Shown here: positions 26,095 to 32,974 of the stretch, piece after piece
Numbering within the stretch: the first letter of the stretch is position 1
How the letters are laid out: the number at the start of each line of letters is the position of its first letter
Origin: Microbulbifer aggregans
GTDB lineage: Bacteria; Pseudomonadota; Gammaproteobacteria; Pseudomonadales; Cellvibrionaceae
Assembly (NCBI RefSeq): GCF_020524005.1
Contig: NZ_JAIVKK010000004.1
Location: 1 to 64,000, forward strand
Length of the DNA: 64,000 bases
Direction of reading: 5' to 3'
Notes under the pieces: generated by a model
Databases searched by the model: none
Told to the model about the DNA's origin: nothing
Seen by the model: the letters and a program-made list of their open reading frames with translations, nothing else
Made by a program: the position numbers and the translations under genes

Positions 26095-26976
26095 TCAATT
26101 TGCAGACTTGCCACTTTGCTTGGAGCTCTTCCTGGTGGCCCTGGAGGAGCTGGAAGGTTTTGAGACTTTGGCGTCGGGCGGCGGGCCGAACTCCTCACCC
26201 TCGAATTCGGGCTCACCCTCCACCGGTGTGGTATCGACCAGTGTCGCGTTGCGCAATGCTTCCGCCTCCCAGTTATCCAGCGCTGTATCCAGGTCGCGCT
26301 CGAGTTCCATTTGGGGGAAATCCGGACAGGGCGCATCTTTTTCCGGGTTGTGCCAGCCCGACAGGGGCGCGACAAAAACCACCAGGGATTTGTGCAGGTA
26401 GTTGCGACCGATGCTGGCCTCCGTCCAGGTGGTTTGCCAGGCGTACTTTCCTTTGACGGCGTAATCACTTTCGTAGGACTTGAGTGTGAGGAAATACGGA
26501 TACACACGACCGCCGCGACACACGATGCGGCGCTCGGTTTTGATATTTGCCATCTGGGTATAGGGGTCGAAGTACCAGCGAATGTCATATCCGTAGGCAA
26601 AGCGCATTTCGTCGCCATGCTTGGTAAACGCGTAGGAACGCCCCGTACCATTCGCGTTCAGGCTCCACACGTGCTGCGCTTCGCCGTCCCGGGAAATCAA
26701 CCAGTTACCAACCCACTGCTTCGCTTCGAGACGGGACTCCGCAGTCCACTCCGGAAACTCTTCCGCGCTGTCGGCTGCCGATTGGCCGACAAGTTTGCCG
26801 CCTTCGGCAGTCCCGGCTTTCTTCTTCACCGGTTGCGGCTTTTCTTTGCTCACTTCTTTATCCGACTTGTTCGCCGCTGCAGCTGCCCCGGTCACACTGA
26901 GTGGAGTGCAGACCAGGGCGAAAAGCATTGGTAGAAGGAGAAGTGAGGGAATAAAGCGTCGCTGTCCCACAGCCAT
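26095..26976 (-). CDS. secreted protein of unknown function (paralogue A)
   Basis: I do not recognise this family. From ATG 26976 it encodes about 293 residues with a hydrophobic signal segment (FIPSLLLLPMLFALVC). A lysine/glutamate-rich linker follows, then a folded domain starting WVGNWLISRDGEAQHVWSLN, and a serine/lysine-rich tail. The central domain is clearly related to the protein encoded next upstream (KQWxGNWL..., VWxLxAxGxGxxxxF, and a CPxxxG-like CPDF region). It is predicted to act in the periplasm or at the surface. A longer frame begins at 27081 but would bury the signal peptide. Confidence 0.6.
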   Translation of the reverse strand: MAVGQRRFIPSLLLLPMLFALVCTPLSVTGAAAAANKSDKEVSKEKPQPVKKKAGTAEGGKLVGQSAADSAEEFPEWTAESRLEAKQWVGNWLISRDGEAQHVWSLNANGTGRSYAFTKHGDEMRFAYGYDIRWYFDPYTQMANIKTERRIVCRGGRVYPYFLTLKSYESDYAVKGKYAWQTTWTEASIGRNYLHKSLVVFVAPLSGWHNPEKDAPCPDFPQMELERDLDTALDNWEAEALRNATLVDTTPVEGEPEFEGEEFGPPPDAKVSKPSSSSRATRKSSKQSGKSAN

Positions 26977-27084
26977 ACTCCGGTTCCGCTTTATTCTTCC
27001 CTGAATCGGGTTGTGCTTCGCACCGCCGCCGGCAATGCGATCCTCGCATCGCCCGACGGTGCGTGCAGATGTCATCCCCAAGCC

Positions 27085-27627
27085 TCAGTTGGCAGTGGAT
27101 GCCGTCTGCTCGGGAACCTTCTGATCGCCATAAAGATTGGGGCACTCTGCACCGTGATTGGGGGTTTCCCAGTCGGGCAGACGGCGCTGGAAGGCCAGGA
27201 TACCGCCGTTGTGTTGGCGCCAATGGCGCCCATCAATCACGTTGAAGTCTAAGGTGACCGGGCTCCAGCCAGTAAATTGCGCATAGATCATGCCGCTATT
27301 GCAGTGCAGGGTGCCGCCGGTGCGAATGCGTACGGTATCACCCTGAATACGCCAGGAGATGGCAAAGCCGTGACTGAGCTGGCCGTCGGCACGGAATCCG
27401 TGGGCATAGCCACTGCCATCGGCTTTGAGCTGCCAGACCAACTGCTCGTCGCCCTGCCCGACCACCAACCAATTGCCCGCCCATTGCTTGGTGGCAGATT
27501 GATCGGCGGTCTCTTCCTGGGCAGACGCGAGCATGGGCAGGAGCAGAAACACTGCGAGCACCACCATGTAGGCGTGCAGTAATGAGAGGATCACGGGACG
27601 GAAGGACAACTGACGCAAAAACTTCAT
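27085..27627 (-). CDS. secreted protein of unknown function (paralogue B)
   Basis: The 180-residue protein has a signal peptide (VVLAVFLLLPMLASAQ) followed by KQWAGNWLVVGQGDEQLVWQ and a compact beta-rich domain with two cysteines (TLHCNSG and AECPNL). The opening of the mature domain aligns with its neighbour KQWVGNWLISRDGEAQHVWS, so the two are tandem paralogues of unequal length. The short lipocalin-like pattern (GNWL..., alternating strands) hints at ligand binding, but this is speculative. GAAGAG sits six nt before the ATG. Confidence 0.6.
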   Translation of the reverse strand: MKFLRQLSFRPVILSLLHAYMVVLAVFLLLPMLASAQEETADQSATKQWAGNWLVVGQGDEQLVWQLKADGSGYAHGFRADGQLSHGFAISWRIQGDTVRIRTGGTLHCNSGMIYAQFTGWSPVTLDFNVIDGRHWRQHNGGILAFQRRLPDWETPNHGAECPNLYGDQKVPEQTASTAN

Positions 27628-27804
27628 GCGGCACTCTTCTCTGTTGGATTCTACGACTGGCGGTTATTTGAACCGTCTAATTAAAAGCCTAGTCGTAAAT
27701 CTCAACCTTGGCGGCACATGCGACAATTTTCTTTGTTTTAGCGCCAGCCGACACTATCGACCCAGCGCAATAGATTGTTGACGGAAATTCTCCGTGGAAA
27801 ACGC

Positions 27805-29007
27805 TCAACGACGCGACCGCCTCCGCAATCCTTTCCACAACAGGCCCCCCAGCGCCAGCGCGAGCGCAAACAGCAGCGCCGCCCAGCCGTAAGGGCCCCT
27901 TTCAGGCGCAGGCTGCAGAACTTCGCGTGCCCGCAATACGCCAGCCTGCAGGCGCTGGAACTTTTCGATGACCTCGTTGGTGGGCGCCTCATCCAGGATC
28001 GCCCGACGCAGGTCCAGCCACTGCTGATCCAGACGGGAGGCCAATGCGCTGTTGCGCTCTTCCAGTCCCAATCGCGCCGGGGCAAACCCCTCGCGCAGAG
28101 CGAGCATCAACTGGTGATAGGACTCCGTTGGATCGCCAGCCCTGTAGCTGGTCTGCGCCAACTGGATGAGTCCCGCGGCGCGAACGATGGGGTGCTGCAG
28201 GCGGCGGGTGTAGTCAGGGTTCGCCCGCCACCAGCCGAGTGCGGCCGCAGCGTCGACCGGCAACTCCGAAGGCCGGGTAACCGCGATCCCAGGCAGTCCC
28301 ACCAAGGCTGGATACTTTTCCGCTAGGGTCGCTTCCGGCATTTCAGCCGGTGCAGAAAATCCCGCCACCAGTACCGCCAGTGCCCAGCGCTCGCGGCTGC
28401 TCAGATCGCCGTCGATTGCGTGGCCGTGGGCGTCGTCCCGGGCCGGGTCGAGGGTGTTGTAGAGATCGTAGAGGCTGAACCTGGCCATACGCTCACGATT
28501 TCGCAAGTCGCTGCCCTTAGCATTTCCCGGCGTACCGCGAGGACCATGACAGTGGGCGCAGCGCTCGGTATAGATCGCCTCTGCTTCTTTCGCTGGCGGC
28601 AGCATTTCCGCCGGTGAACGCGGCAATTGGTAAAGGGCCGCGAGACGGTCCGCAGCGGCGTTGGCACGCCGGCGCACATTGTCAGCGCTGTCCCGCTGCT
28701 CGATCGACCGGTTGAGGTCCCGGAGGGCCCCGGCGAGCTGGGTGCGGCCGGGCTTGTCGGGCAGTTGCTGCAGTAACTCTTCCGCCATATCCGCCTGTCG
28801 CTGCAGCTGACGGTACAGCCGAGGGTCCCGTACTTCGCGCTCCGCTACTGCATCCGCATAGTCCACAGCAATATACGACAGTAGGTTGATGGCCCGCTCG
28901 GCCAGCGCCTGGGGCTCTTCTTGTGCCCAGGCAAAGCGCACGCTACTCACGCCACTGATGAGAATGAGCAAAACGAGGCAAAGCGAACTGATAATGTTTC
29001 TGGCCAT
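27805..29007 (-). CDS. cytochrome-c protein resembling the periplasmic half of FTR1-type iron permeases
   Basis: The 400-residue protein has a signal peptide (LCLVLLILISGVSSVRFAWA), an opening LLSYIAVDYADAV typical of cytochrome c/FTR1 permeases, a haem c motif CAHCHG near residue 153 and a helical region. A single C-terminal transmembrane helix (WAALLFALALALGGLLW) is followed by an arginine-rich cytoplasmic tail. The FTR1 permease that normally follows (REGLEA-type iron motifs) is absent, and no frame continues it downstream. It may be a stand-alone membrane-anchored electron carrier or a remnant. Confidence 0.6.
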   Translation of the reverse strand: MARNIISSLCLVLLILISGVSSVRFAWAQEEPQALAERAINLLSYIAVDYADAVAEREVRDPRLYRQLQRQADMAEELLQQLPDKPGRTQLAGALRDLNRSIEQRDSADNVRRRANAAADRLAALYQLPRSPAEMLPPAKEAEAIYTERCAHCHGPRGTPGNAKGSDLRNRERMARFSLYDLYNTLDPARDDAHGHAIDGDLSSRERWALAVLVAGFSAPAEMPEATLAEKYPALVGLPGIAVTRPSELPVDAAAALGWWRANPDYTRRLQHPIVRAAGLIQLAQTSYRAGDPTESYHQLMLALREGFAPARLGLEERNSALASRLDQQWLDLRRAILDEAPTNEVIEKFQRLQAGVLRAREVLQPAPERGPYGWAALLFALALALGGLLWKGLRRRSRR

Positions 29008-29088
29008 GGGGTAGTGGCGGGCCTTTTATCCGGTTCTCAAATTAGCGTAGCAGACGTCAATTTTCGGGAAAGCAGGTATTTAAAACAC

Positions 29089-29115
29089 AAAAAACCCCGC
29101 AAAAGCGGGGTTTTT
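29089..29115 (-). terminator. rho-independent terminator of dsbA
   Basis: A 6-bp G/C stem (CCCCGC/GCGGGG, AAAA loop) is flanked by A-run and T-run on both sides, so it can work in either direction. It lies 24 bp after the dsbA stop and before the cytochrome gene start, so dsbA forms its own unit. Confidence 0.85.
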
Positions 29116-29138
29116 AGAGGAATAGGTACGCGACCTGA

Positions 29139-29813
29139 TCAGCCTTTCTCGGCGCGCTCTTTGGCGACAAGGAAGTTGACGGTTTCCAGCATCATTTCCT
29201 GAGCGTTGGTTTTTCCCTTGTAGGCAGGCAGAGAAGTACTCACACGGTATTTACCGGCAACCACCATCTCCGGGGTACCCGCGAGCTGATAAGCACGCTG
29301 CTTTGCCATACCCTGCTTGACCTTGCTATTGATCGCAAACGAGTTCATCAGCTTAACCGCCTTGTCACCGTCGGCACCGTTGTCGTTGAACAGTGCGGCA
29401 ATCGCGGCATCATCGGCCTTCCACTCGCGACCATCGCGGTCAGCATACATTTTGCGTTGCTGGGCAATGGAGTTGAAGATCGGCGCGTGCATTTTGTCCA
29501 GAACACCCATCGCGTCAGCCACGTAGAACAGGCGCGCGTGCACTTCCATTACTGGCTGCCAGATCGCGGGAATCTTTTTCAGCGCCACGTCAGCAGAGAT
29601 CTCTTTCTGCCACTTTTTCAGTGCGGGCTCGAAGTGGTAGCAGTGTCCGCAGCCGTACCAGAACAGCTCGGTGACCTCGATCTTGCTGTCGTCATCCTGG
29701 GAAACCGCCTGCGGCAGCACCTGGTAGTGCTGGCCGGCAGAAATGGAATTTGAGTCCTGCGCGCATGCAGCCAGGCTCAGCAGCATGGTAAAGAGTGCAA
29801 CAACGGCTCTCAT
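29139..29813 (-). CDS. dsbA: thiol:disulfide interchange protein DsbA, probably lipidated
   Basis: This periplasmic oxidant introduces disulfides into exported proteins. The 224-residue thioredoxin-fold protein has the active site CGHC in FWYGCGHCYHFEPAL near residue 54 and the cis-proline segment AGTPEMVVAGKY near 178. The signal sequence ends LAACAQ, a lipobox, so the protein may be a lipoprotein rather than soluble. Cytochrome c4 upstream and dsbA here follow the same order as in Pseudomonas. GGAG lies eight nt before the ATG. Confidence 0.9.
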   Translation of the reverse strand: MRAVVALFTMLLSLAACAQDSNSISAGQHYQVLPQAVSQDDDSKIEVTELFWYGCGHCYHFEPALKKWQKEISADVALKKIPAIWQPVMEVHARLFYVADAMGVLDKMHAPIFNSIAQQRKMYADRDGREWKADDAAIAALFNDNGADGDKAVKLMNSFAINSKVKQGMAKQRAYQLAGTPEMVVAGKYRVSTSLPAYKGKTNAQEMMLETVNFLVAKERAEKG

Positions 29814-29948
29814 AGTGTGTACTCCGTATATTTATTCTTGAGTCCGGCAGGGACTGCCGGGAAAAGCTAACAGGTTAACCGTAAGACAGCGGAAATTATT
29901 GAAGTTCCGTTGTGGTAGCGCAACCCGATGGCTGAAGCCGAAACGAAA

Positions 29949-29969
29949 AGGCCGGTCATAGACCGGCCT
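29949..29969 (-). terminator. rho-independent terminator of cytochrome c4
   Basis: The 9-bp stem AGGCCGGTC/GACCGGCCT with an ATA loop is followed on the minus strand by TTTTCGTTTC. It lies about 20 bp after the cytochrome c4 stop codon. Confidence 0.8.
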
Positions 29970-29988
29970 CAACGCTGAACCTGCCTGA

Positions 29989-30639
29989 TCAGTCAGTCAG
30001 GCCAGCTACGTAGTTGGCCACTGCCTTGATCTCGGCATCAGACAGCTGCTTGGCAACAGTACGCATAACCCGGTTATCACCATCGTTGGCACGGGTACCA
30101 GCGCGGAAAGCCTTCAGCTGCTTCTCGACATATTCAGCATACTGGCCGGACAGGCGCGGGTAGCCTGCAGGAGCATTGCCCTTACCGGTTGGAGAGTGGC
30201 AGCCCATACACGCCGGAACGCCCGTCGCGCTGTTACCTGCACGGAAAATCTCGCGGCCAAGCGCCAGACCGTCTACGTTATCGCCGTTGTTCAACATAAC
30301 GGAGAAGGCTTCAGAGCCGGAAAGTTGGATATTCTGGCTCGCGAAGTAGGCAGCGATATCCGCCATATCCTGGTCGCTCATGCTATCCAGCTGGCCCACC
30401 ATCTCAGGTACAACACGCGCACCGCTCTTGATGTCGTGGATCTGCTTGAGCAGGTACTTTTCACCCAGGCCGGCAATCTTCGGGAAAGTGGGTGCCGGGC
30501 TGTTGCCATCGGTGCCATGGCAGGCTGCACAGGCGGCGGCCTTGGCCTGACCCGCGCTGGCATCTCCGGCAGCATGCGCCATTTGTGCGATTGCTACCAT
30601 CCCCAAAGCCAGTGCGGCCTTCTTTATAATGCTGTTCAT
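29989..30639 (-). CDS. dihaem cytochrome c4
   Basis: This periplasmic electron carrier delivers electrons to terminal oxidases. From ATG 30639, with AGGA six nt upstream, it encodes 216 residues. It has a signal peptide ending AHAAG, two haem sites (CAACHG near residue 37 and CMGCHS near 141) and two homologous class I halves, each with the expected methionine-containing segments. A longer frame to 30717 exists but would spoil the signal peptide. It lies divergent from engB, in the conserved gammaproteobacterial order. Confidence 0.9.
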   Translation of the reverse strand: MNSIIKKAALALGMVAIAQMAHAAGDASAGQAKAAACAACHGTDGNSPAPTFPKIAGLGEKYLLKQIHDIKSGARVVPEMVGQLDSMSDQDMADIAAYFASQNIQLSGSEAFSVMLNNGDNVDGLALGREIFRAGNSATGVPACMGCHSPTGKGNAPAGYPRLSGQYAEYVEKQLKAFRAGTRANDGDNRVMRTVAKQLSDAEIKAVANYVAGLTD

Positions 30640-30775
30640 ACGTCGTCCTGTTGCGCGCTGAAATTTTGCATCCGATCCCCGTCGCCTGTAGCCCTCCGCG
30701 GGCAAGGGCGACGCCAAGTAACCTCAGATTGAACCCCAGCAAGACGTCAGGGGATAAATCAGAGGTACCCAAAAC

Positions 30776-30812
30776 CGCGGCATTATATACTTGCGCGCCA
30801 TTCGAGTGTACC
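30776..30812 (-). promoter_or_regulatory. candidate promoter of cytochrome c4
   Basis: A perfect minus-strand -10 TATAAT (30782-30787) is followed by the G/C-rich GCCGCGG, reminiscent of growth-rate-controlled promoters. The -35 region is poor. The start site would leave a leader of about 135 nt before the ATG. Confidence 0.35.
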
Positions 30813-30822
30813 GGGAAGGGCC

Positions 30823-31458
30823 ATGTCTGAATCCAATGTAGAACGAATCAACTATCGCCGCGCCGAGTTTCTGACCAGCGCGCCCACCCTGGCGGAATGT
30901 CCGGAAGATTTCGGCGCCGAAGTGGCCTTCGCCGGGCGCTCAAACGCCGGCAAGTCCAGCGCGATCAACGCACTTACGGGCAATAGTAAGCTCGCCCGCA
31001 CGTCCAAGACCCCAGGGCGTACCCAGCTTATCAACTTTTTCTCGCTGAGTGAGCATCAGCGTCTGGTAGACCTTCCGGGCTACGGCTACGCCAAGGTTGC
31101 CCGCTCCATGAAAGACGAGTGGCAGCGGCACCTGGCATTCTATCTCGAACAGCGCAACTGCCTGAAAGGTTTAGTGCTGCTGATGGATATTCGCCAGCCG
31201 CTGAAAGAGTTTGACCAACAGATGCTCAACTGGGCCGTGAGCTCGGGTCTGCCGGCCCATATCCTGCTGACCAAGTCAGACAAGCTGAAGAACGGACCAG
31301 CCAACAACGCCCGTTTCGCCGTGGAAAAGGCTCTCAAGGAATTGCAGCTCGAACAGGGTGTGACCGTGCAGAATTTTTCTGCCACCAAGCATCAGGGACT
31401 GGACAAGCTGGAGAAGCGCCTGAACGAATGGCTGGCATTGGCGCCAGAGCAAGAGTAG
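30823..31458 (+). CDS. engB: ribosome-biogenesis GTPase EngB/YihA
   Basis: This essential GTPase takes part in late 50S assembly. The 211-residue protein shows G1 GRSNAGKSS near residue 38, G2 KTPGRTQ, G3 DLPGYGYA near 85 and G4 TKSDK near 148, all canonical. GGAAGGG lies immediately ahead of the ATG. It sits between cytochrome c4 and polA as in Pseudomonas and, with inverted local spacing, in E. coli (polA-spf-yihA). Confidence 0.95.
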   Translation: MSESNVERINYRRAEFLTSAPTLAECPEDFGAEVAFAGRSNAGKSSAINALTGNSKLARTSKTPGRTQLINFFSLSEHQRLVDLPGYGYAKVARSMKDEWQRHLAFYLEQRNCLKGLVLLMDIRQPLKEFDQQMLNWAVSSGLPAHILLTKSDKLKNGPANNARFAVEKALKELQLEQGVTVQNFSATKHQGLDKLEKRLNEWLALAPEQE

Positions 31459-31469
31459 TTCGCGCACGC

Positions 31470-31486
31470 GCCGCCCCATGGGCGGC
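31470..31486. terminator. GC-rich hairpin between convergent genes
   Basis: The stem GCCGCCC/GGGCGGC has a CAT loop and lies 11 bp after the engB stop and 22 bp from the end of the small minus-strand gene. It has no T-tract, so termination would be weak or Rho-assisted. Confidence 0.35.
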
Positions 31487-31507
31487 GACCGAGGTCCCCC
31501 GCAGCGG

Positions 31508-31681
31508 CTAGCCGCCGTTGCCGCCCTCCTCCTTCAGGCTATCCAGCAATATCCGTCGCAGTGCGCGGCGGGCAGACGGGTTCAGTCCTCGCAACTGCTC
31601 AACCGCAAGGTGGCGGTGGGCGATCAGAGATATCAGCGCCCGCTGGCGTATCTGGATTTTCAGGTAGCGCTCGGTCGACAT
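31508..31681 (-). CDS. small basic protein of 57 residues, function unknown
   Basis: I do not recognise this protein, but the gene is well supported. A very strong Shine-Dalgarno, AAGGAGG, lies about 9 nt before ATG 31681. The frame runs MSTERYLKIQIRQRALISLI to a glycine-rich end (EEGGNGG) and a TAG stop. Its middle is arginine- and leucine-rich with helical periodicity (RQRALISLIAHRHL; ARRALRRILLD), as in a nucleic-acid- or membrane-binding helix pair. It is the second gene of a two-gene minus-strand unit whose upstream region carries a Fur-box-like site. Confidence 0.75.
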   Translation of the reverse strand: MSTERYLKIQIRQRALISLIAHRHLAVEQLRGLNPSARRALRRILLDSLKEEGGNGG

Positions 31682-31738
31682 GGTTGCTTCCCTCCTTGCC
31701 TATACATTTCCGGACCACACATCGGCGGCCGCAATCCT

Positions 31739-32215
31739 TCAGTGCAGGACGACCTTGCCTTTGCCGCCATTGAGCATCTGTCCCGACGGAGTGCCGACAA
31801 ATCCTGCGGGCCGGCTTCCCGGCGCACTGATCTCAGCGGTATAGAGTGTGCGGATACAGTCTGCGGTCAGCTGGTAGTGGCGCTTGTCCGCCAGTTCCCG
31901 GGCCAGACGAGAGCTGGAGCCCACCAGCACATAATTGGCAAGTCCGGCCTCATCACGCTGGCGATACGCCTCGATCAGTTGCCGAGCACTATCGGTAAAA
32001 CGCAGCGCGGCCACGGCGTAATCCGGCGCCCGCTCGGCCAACAGGTAACTGGCCAGTTCAAAAGCGCAGCCCAGAAACGGGACTGCCTCCGCGTATTCGC
32101 CGCGTTCACACAGCTCTGCGCCACGCTCGGTCCAATCCGACCACGCCCGCGCAGCGCGCTCGGTATCACTGGTGAGCCACTGGCGGTGGTTGGCACATAA
32201 AAATCGCAAATTCAC
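31739..32215 (-). CDS. TPR-like helical protein of unknown function, probably iron-regulated
   Basis: From GTG 32215, with GAGGAG six nt upstream, it encodes about 158 residues (VNLRFLCANHRQWL...). The protein is almost all helical, and the repeated WxDWTERGAELCERGEYAEA / AVPFLGCAFELASYL pattern suggests one or two TPR-like hairpins. It ends with a glycine/valine-rich tail. A longer frame from TTG 32239 is open but would overlap the Shine-Dalgarno. The gene directly follows a Fur-box-like sequence and precedes the 57-residue gene by 57 bp. Confidence 0.65.
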   Translation of the reverse strand: MNLRFLCANHRQWLTSDTERAARAWSDWTERGAELCERGEYAEAVPFLGCAFELASYLLAERAPDYAVAALRFTDSARQLIEAYRQRDEAGLANYVLVGSSSRLARELADKRHYQLTADCIRTLYTAEISAPGSRPAGFVGTPSGQMLNGGKGKVVLH

Positions 32216-32250
32216 GACAATCTCCTCAGTCCTTTTCAACTGAGATTAAT

Positions 32251-32269
32251 GCGATCGATTATCATTTGC
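32251..32269 (-). promoter_or_regulatory. candidate Fur box
   Basis: Read on the minus strand, the 19-mer GCAAATGATAATCGATCGC matches the Fur consensus GATAATGATAATCATTATC at 13 of 19 positions, including an intact AATGATAATC core. It lies 36 bp upstream of the GTG start of the TPR-like gene, where an iron repressor would block transcription. Confidence 0.5.
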
Positions 32270-32354
32270 AAATGAGTTAGGCGTTAGATGGCAGATTGCG
32301 CCGCCAACTTTCAGCTAGACTGACTTAGGAAACAGGCCGATGTTTCTTCGAGGC

Positions 32355-32490
32355 AAAAAAAAGCCGGCAGATTGCAGCTGCCGGCCAGGGGTCAGTGCCC
32401 TTGGGGATGGGCACTTGGGAGACGCGCCCAGGGGGACGGGCACGCCTTTGGGTTCTCACCCAAATTCCACTGCATCCGATGCACTTCATT
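32355..32490 (-). ncRNA. candidate small RNA in the Spot 42/ErsA locus
   Basis: The region lies between polA and engB, the position of Spot 42 in E. coli and ErsA in Pseudomonas. On the minus strand four hairpins occur in a row: TGCAT/ATGCA (32470-32482), TTTGGGT/ACCCAAA with a GAGA loop (32447-32464), a 7-bp stem with loop GTCCCCCT (32423-32444) and a perfect 7-bp stem with loop ATCCCCAA (32394-32415). A strong terminator follows, stem GCCGGCAG/CTGCCGGC then eight T (32355-32385). C-rich loops like these could pair with Shine-Dalgarno sequences. The predicted length is about 136 nt. The 5' end is set from a weak sigma-E-like promoter. Confidence 0.65.
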
Positions 32491-32496
32491 CAGTAC

Positions 32497-32523
32497 AAAG
32501 ACTAAGCTGAACCGCGAGGGTTC
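32497..32523 (-). promoter_or_regulatory. possible sigma-E/AlgU-type promoter of the small RNA
   Basis: The minus strand has GAACCC (32523-32518), a 16-nt spacer and TCTTT (32501-32497), a partial match to GAACTT-N16-TCTGA. ErsA in Pseudomonas is known to depend on AlgU, so the match is suggestive, but only 7 of 11 key bases fit. Confidence 0.3.
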
Positions 32524-32732
32524 CCCACTCTTTTTCCAAATTTCGGATGCTGCAACTCTATCCCACAAAGTCCTGTTTCGCGGGCAAAAAATTCTGGTTA
32601 TGAGACATTCGTCTTCGAACAGCGGTAAAAAGTTGACCTGTGTACCGATTTAAAATTTAAAGCGGCCAATTTTTATACACGACTACGCTCGCCTGCCACA
32701 TATGATCCAGGGAAACCTACTTCACTACGAGG

Positions 32733-32769
32733 GCAGGAGAGCAGGAGAGCAGGAGAGCAGGAGAGCAGG
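32733..32769. repeat. 8-bp tandem repeat, 4.6 copies
   Basis: Four perfect copies of GCAGGAGA are followed by a partial GCAGG, in the non-coding region between the small-RNA locus and the polA terminator. Perfect octamer repeats change length by slippage. Confidence 0.9.
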
Positions 32770-32770
32770 C

Positions 32771-32802
32771 AAAAAAATGCCCCGAAGGGGGTAGTTCGGG
32801 GC
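32771..32802 (-). terminator. rho-independent terminator of polA
   Basis: The 8-bp stem GCCCCGAA/TTCGGGGC with an 8-nt loop is followed on the minus strand by seven T. It lies about 170 nt past the polA stop. A nearby A/T palindrome (GGAAATTTTTT facing AAAAAATTTTCC, about 32893-32916) lies between. Confidence 0.75.
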
Positions 32803-32974
32803 GAGGGGCTTCTGACTAAGCTTTGGGGATGATGTTGCAATTCAACGATCTTGCTTCTTAGAGGAACCCTGCAGGTATTGGTTCCCGCATTTCAGGAAAT
32901 TTTTTAAAAAATTTTCCCAATCTCGAAGTCGTCGCTGAAACCGGCCAAGCCAGTGGCATCATCCCCCCGAGGGG

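Noticed and set aside
32733-32769. Possible CRISPR repeats
   Set aside because: The unit is only 8 bp, directly abutting, with no spacers; it is a simple tandem repeat.
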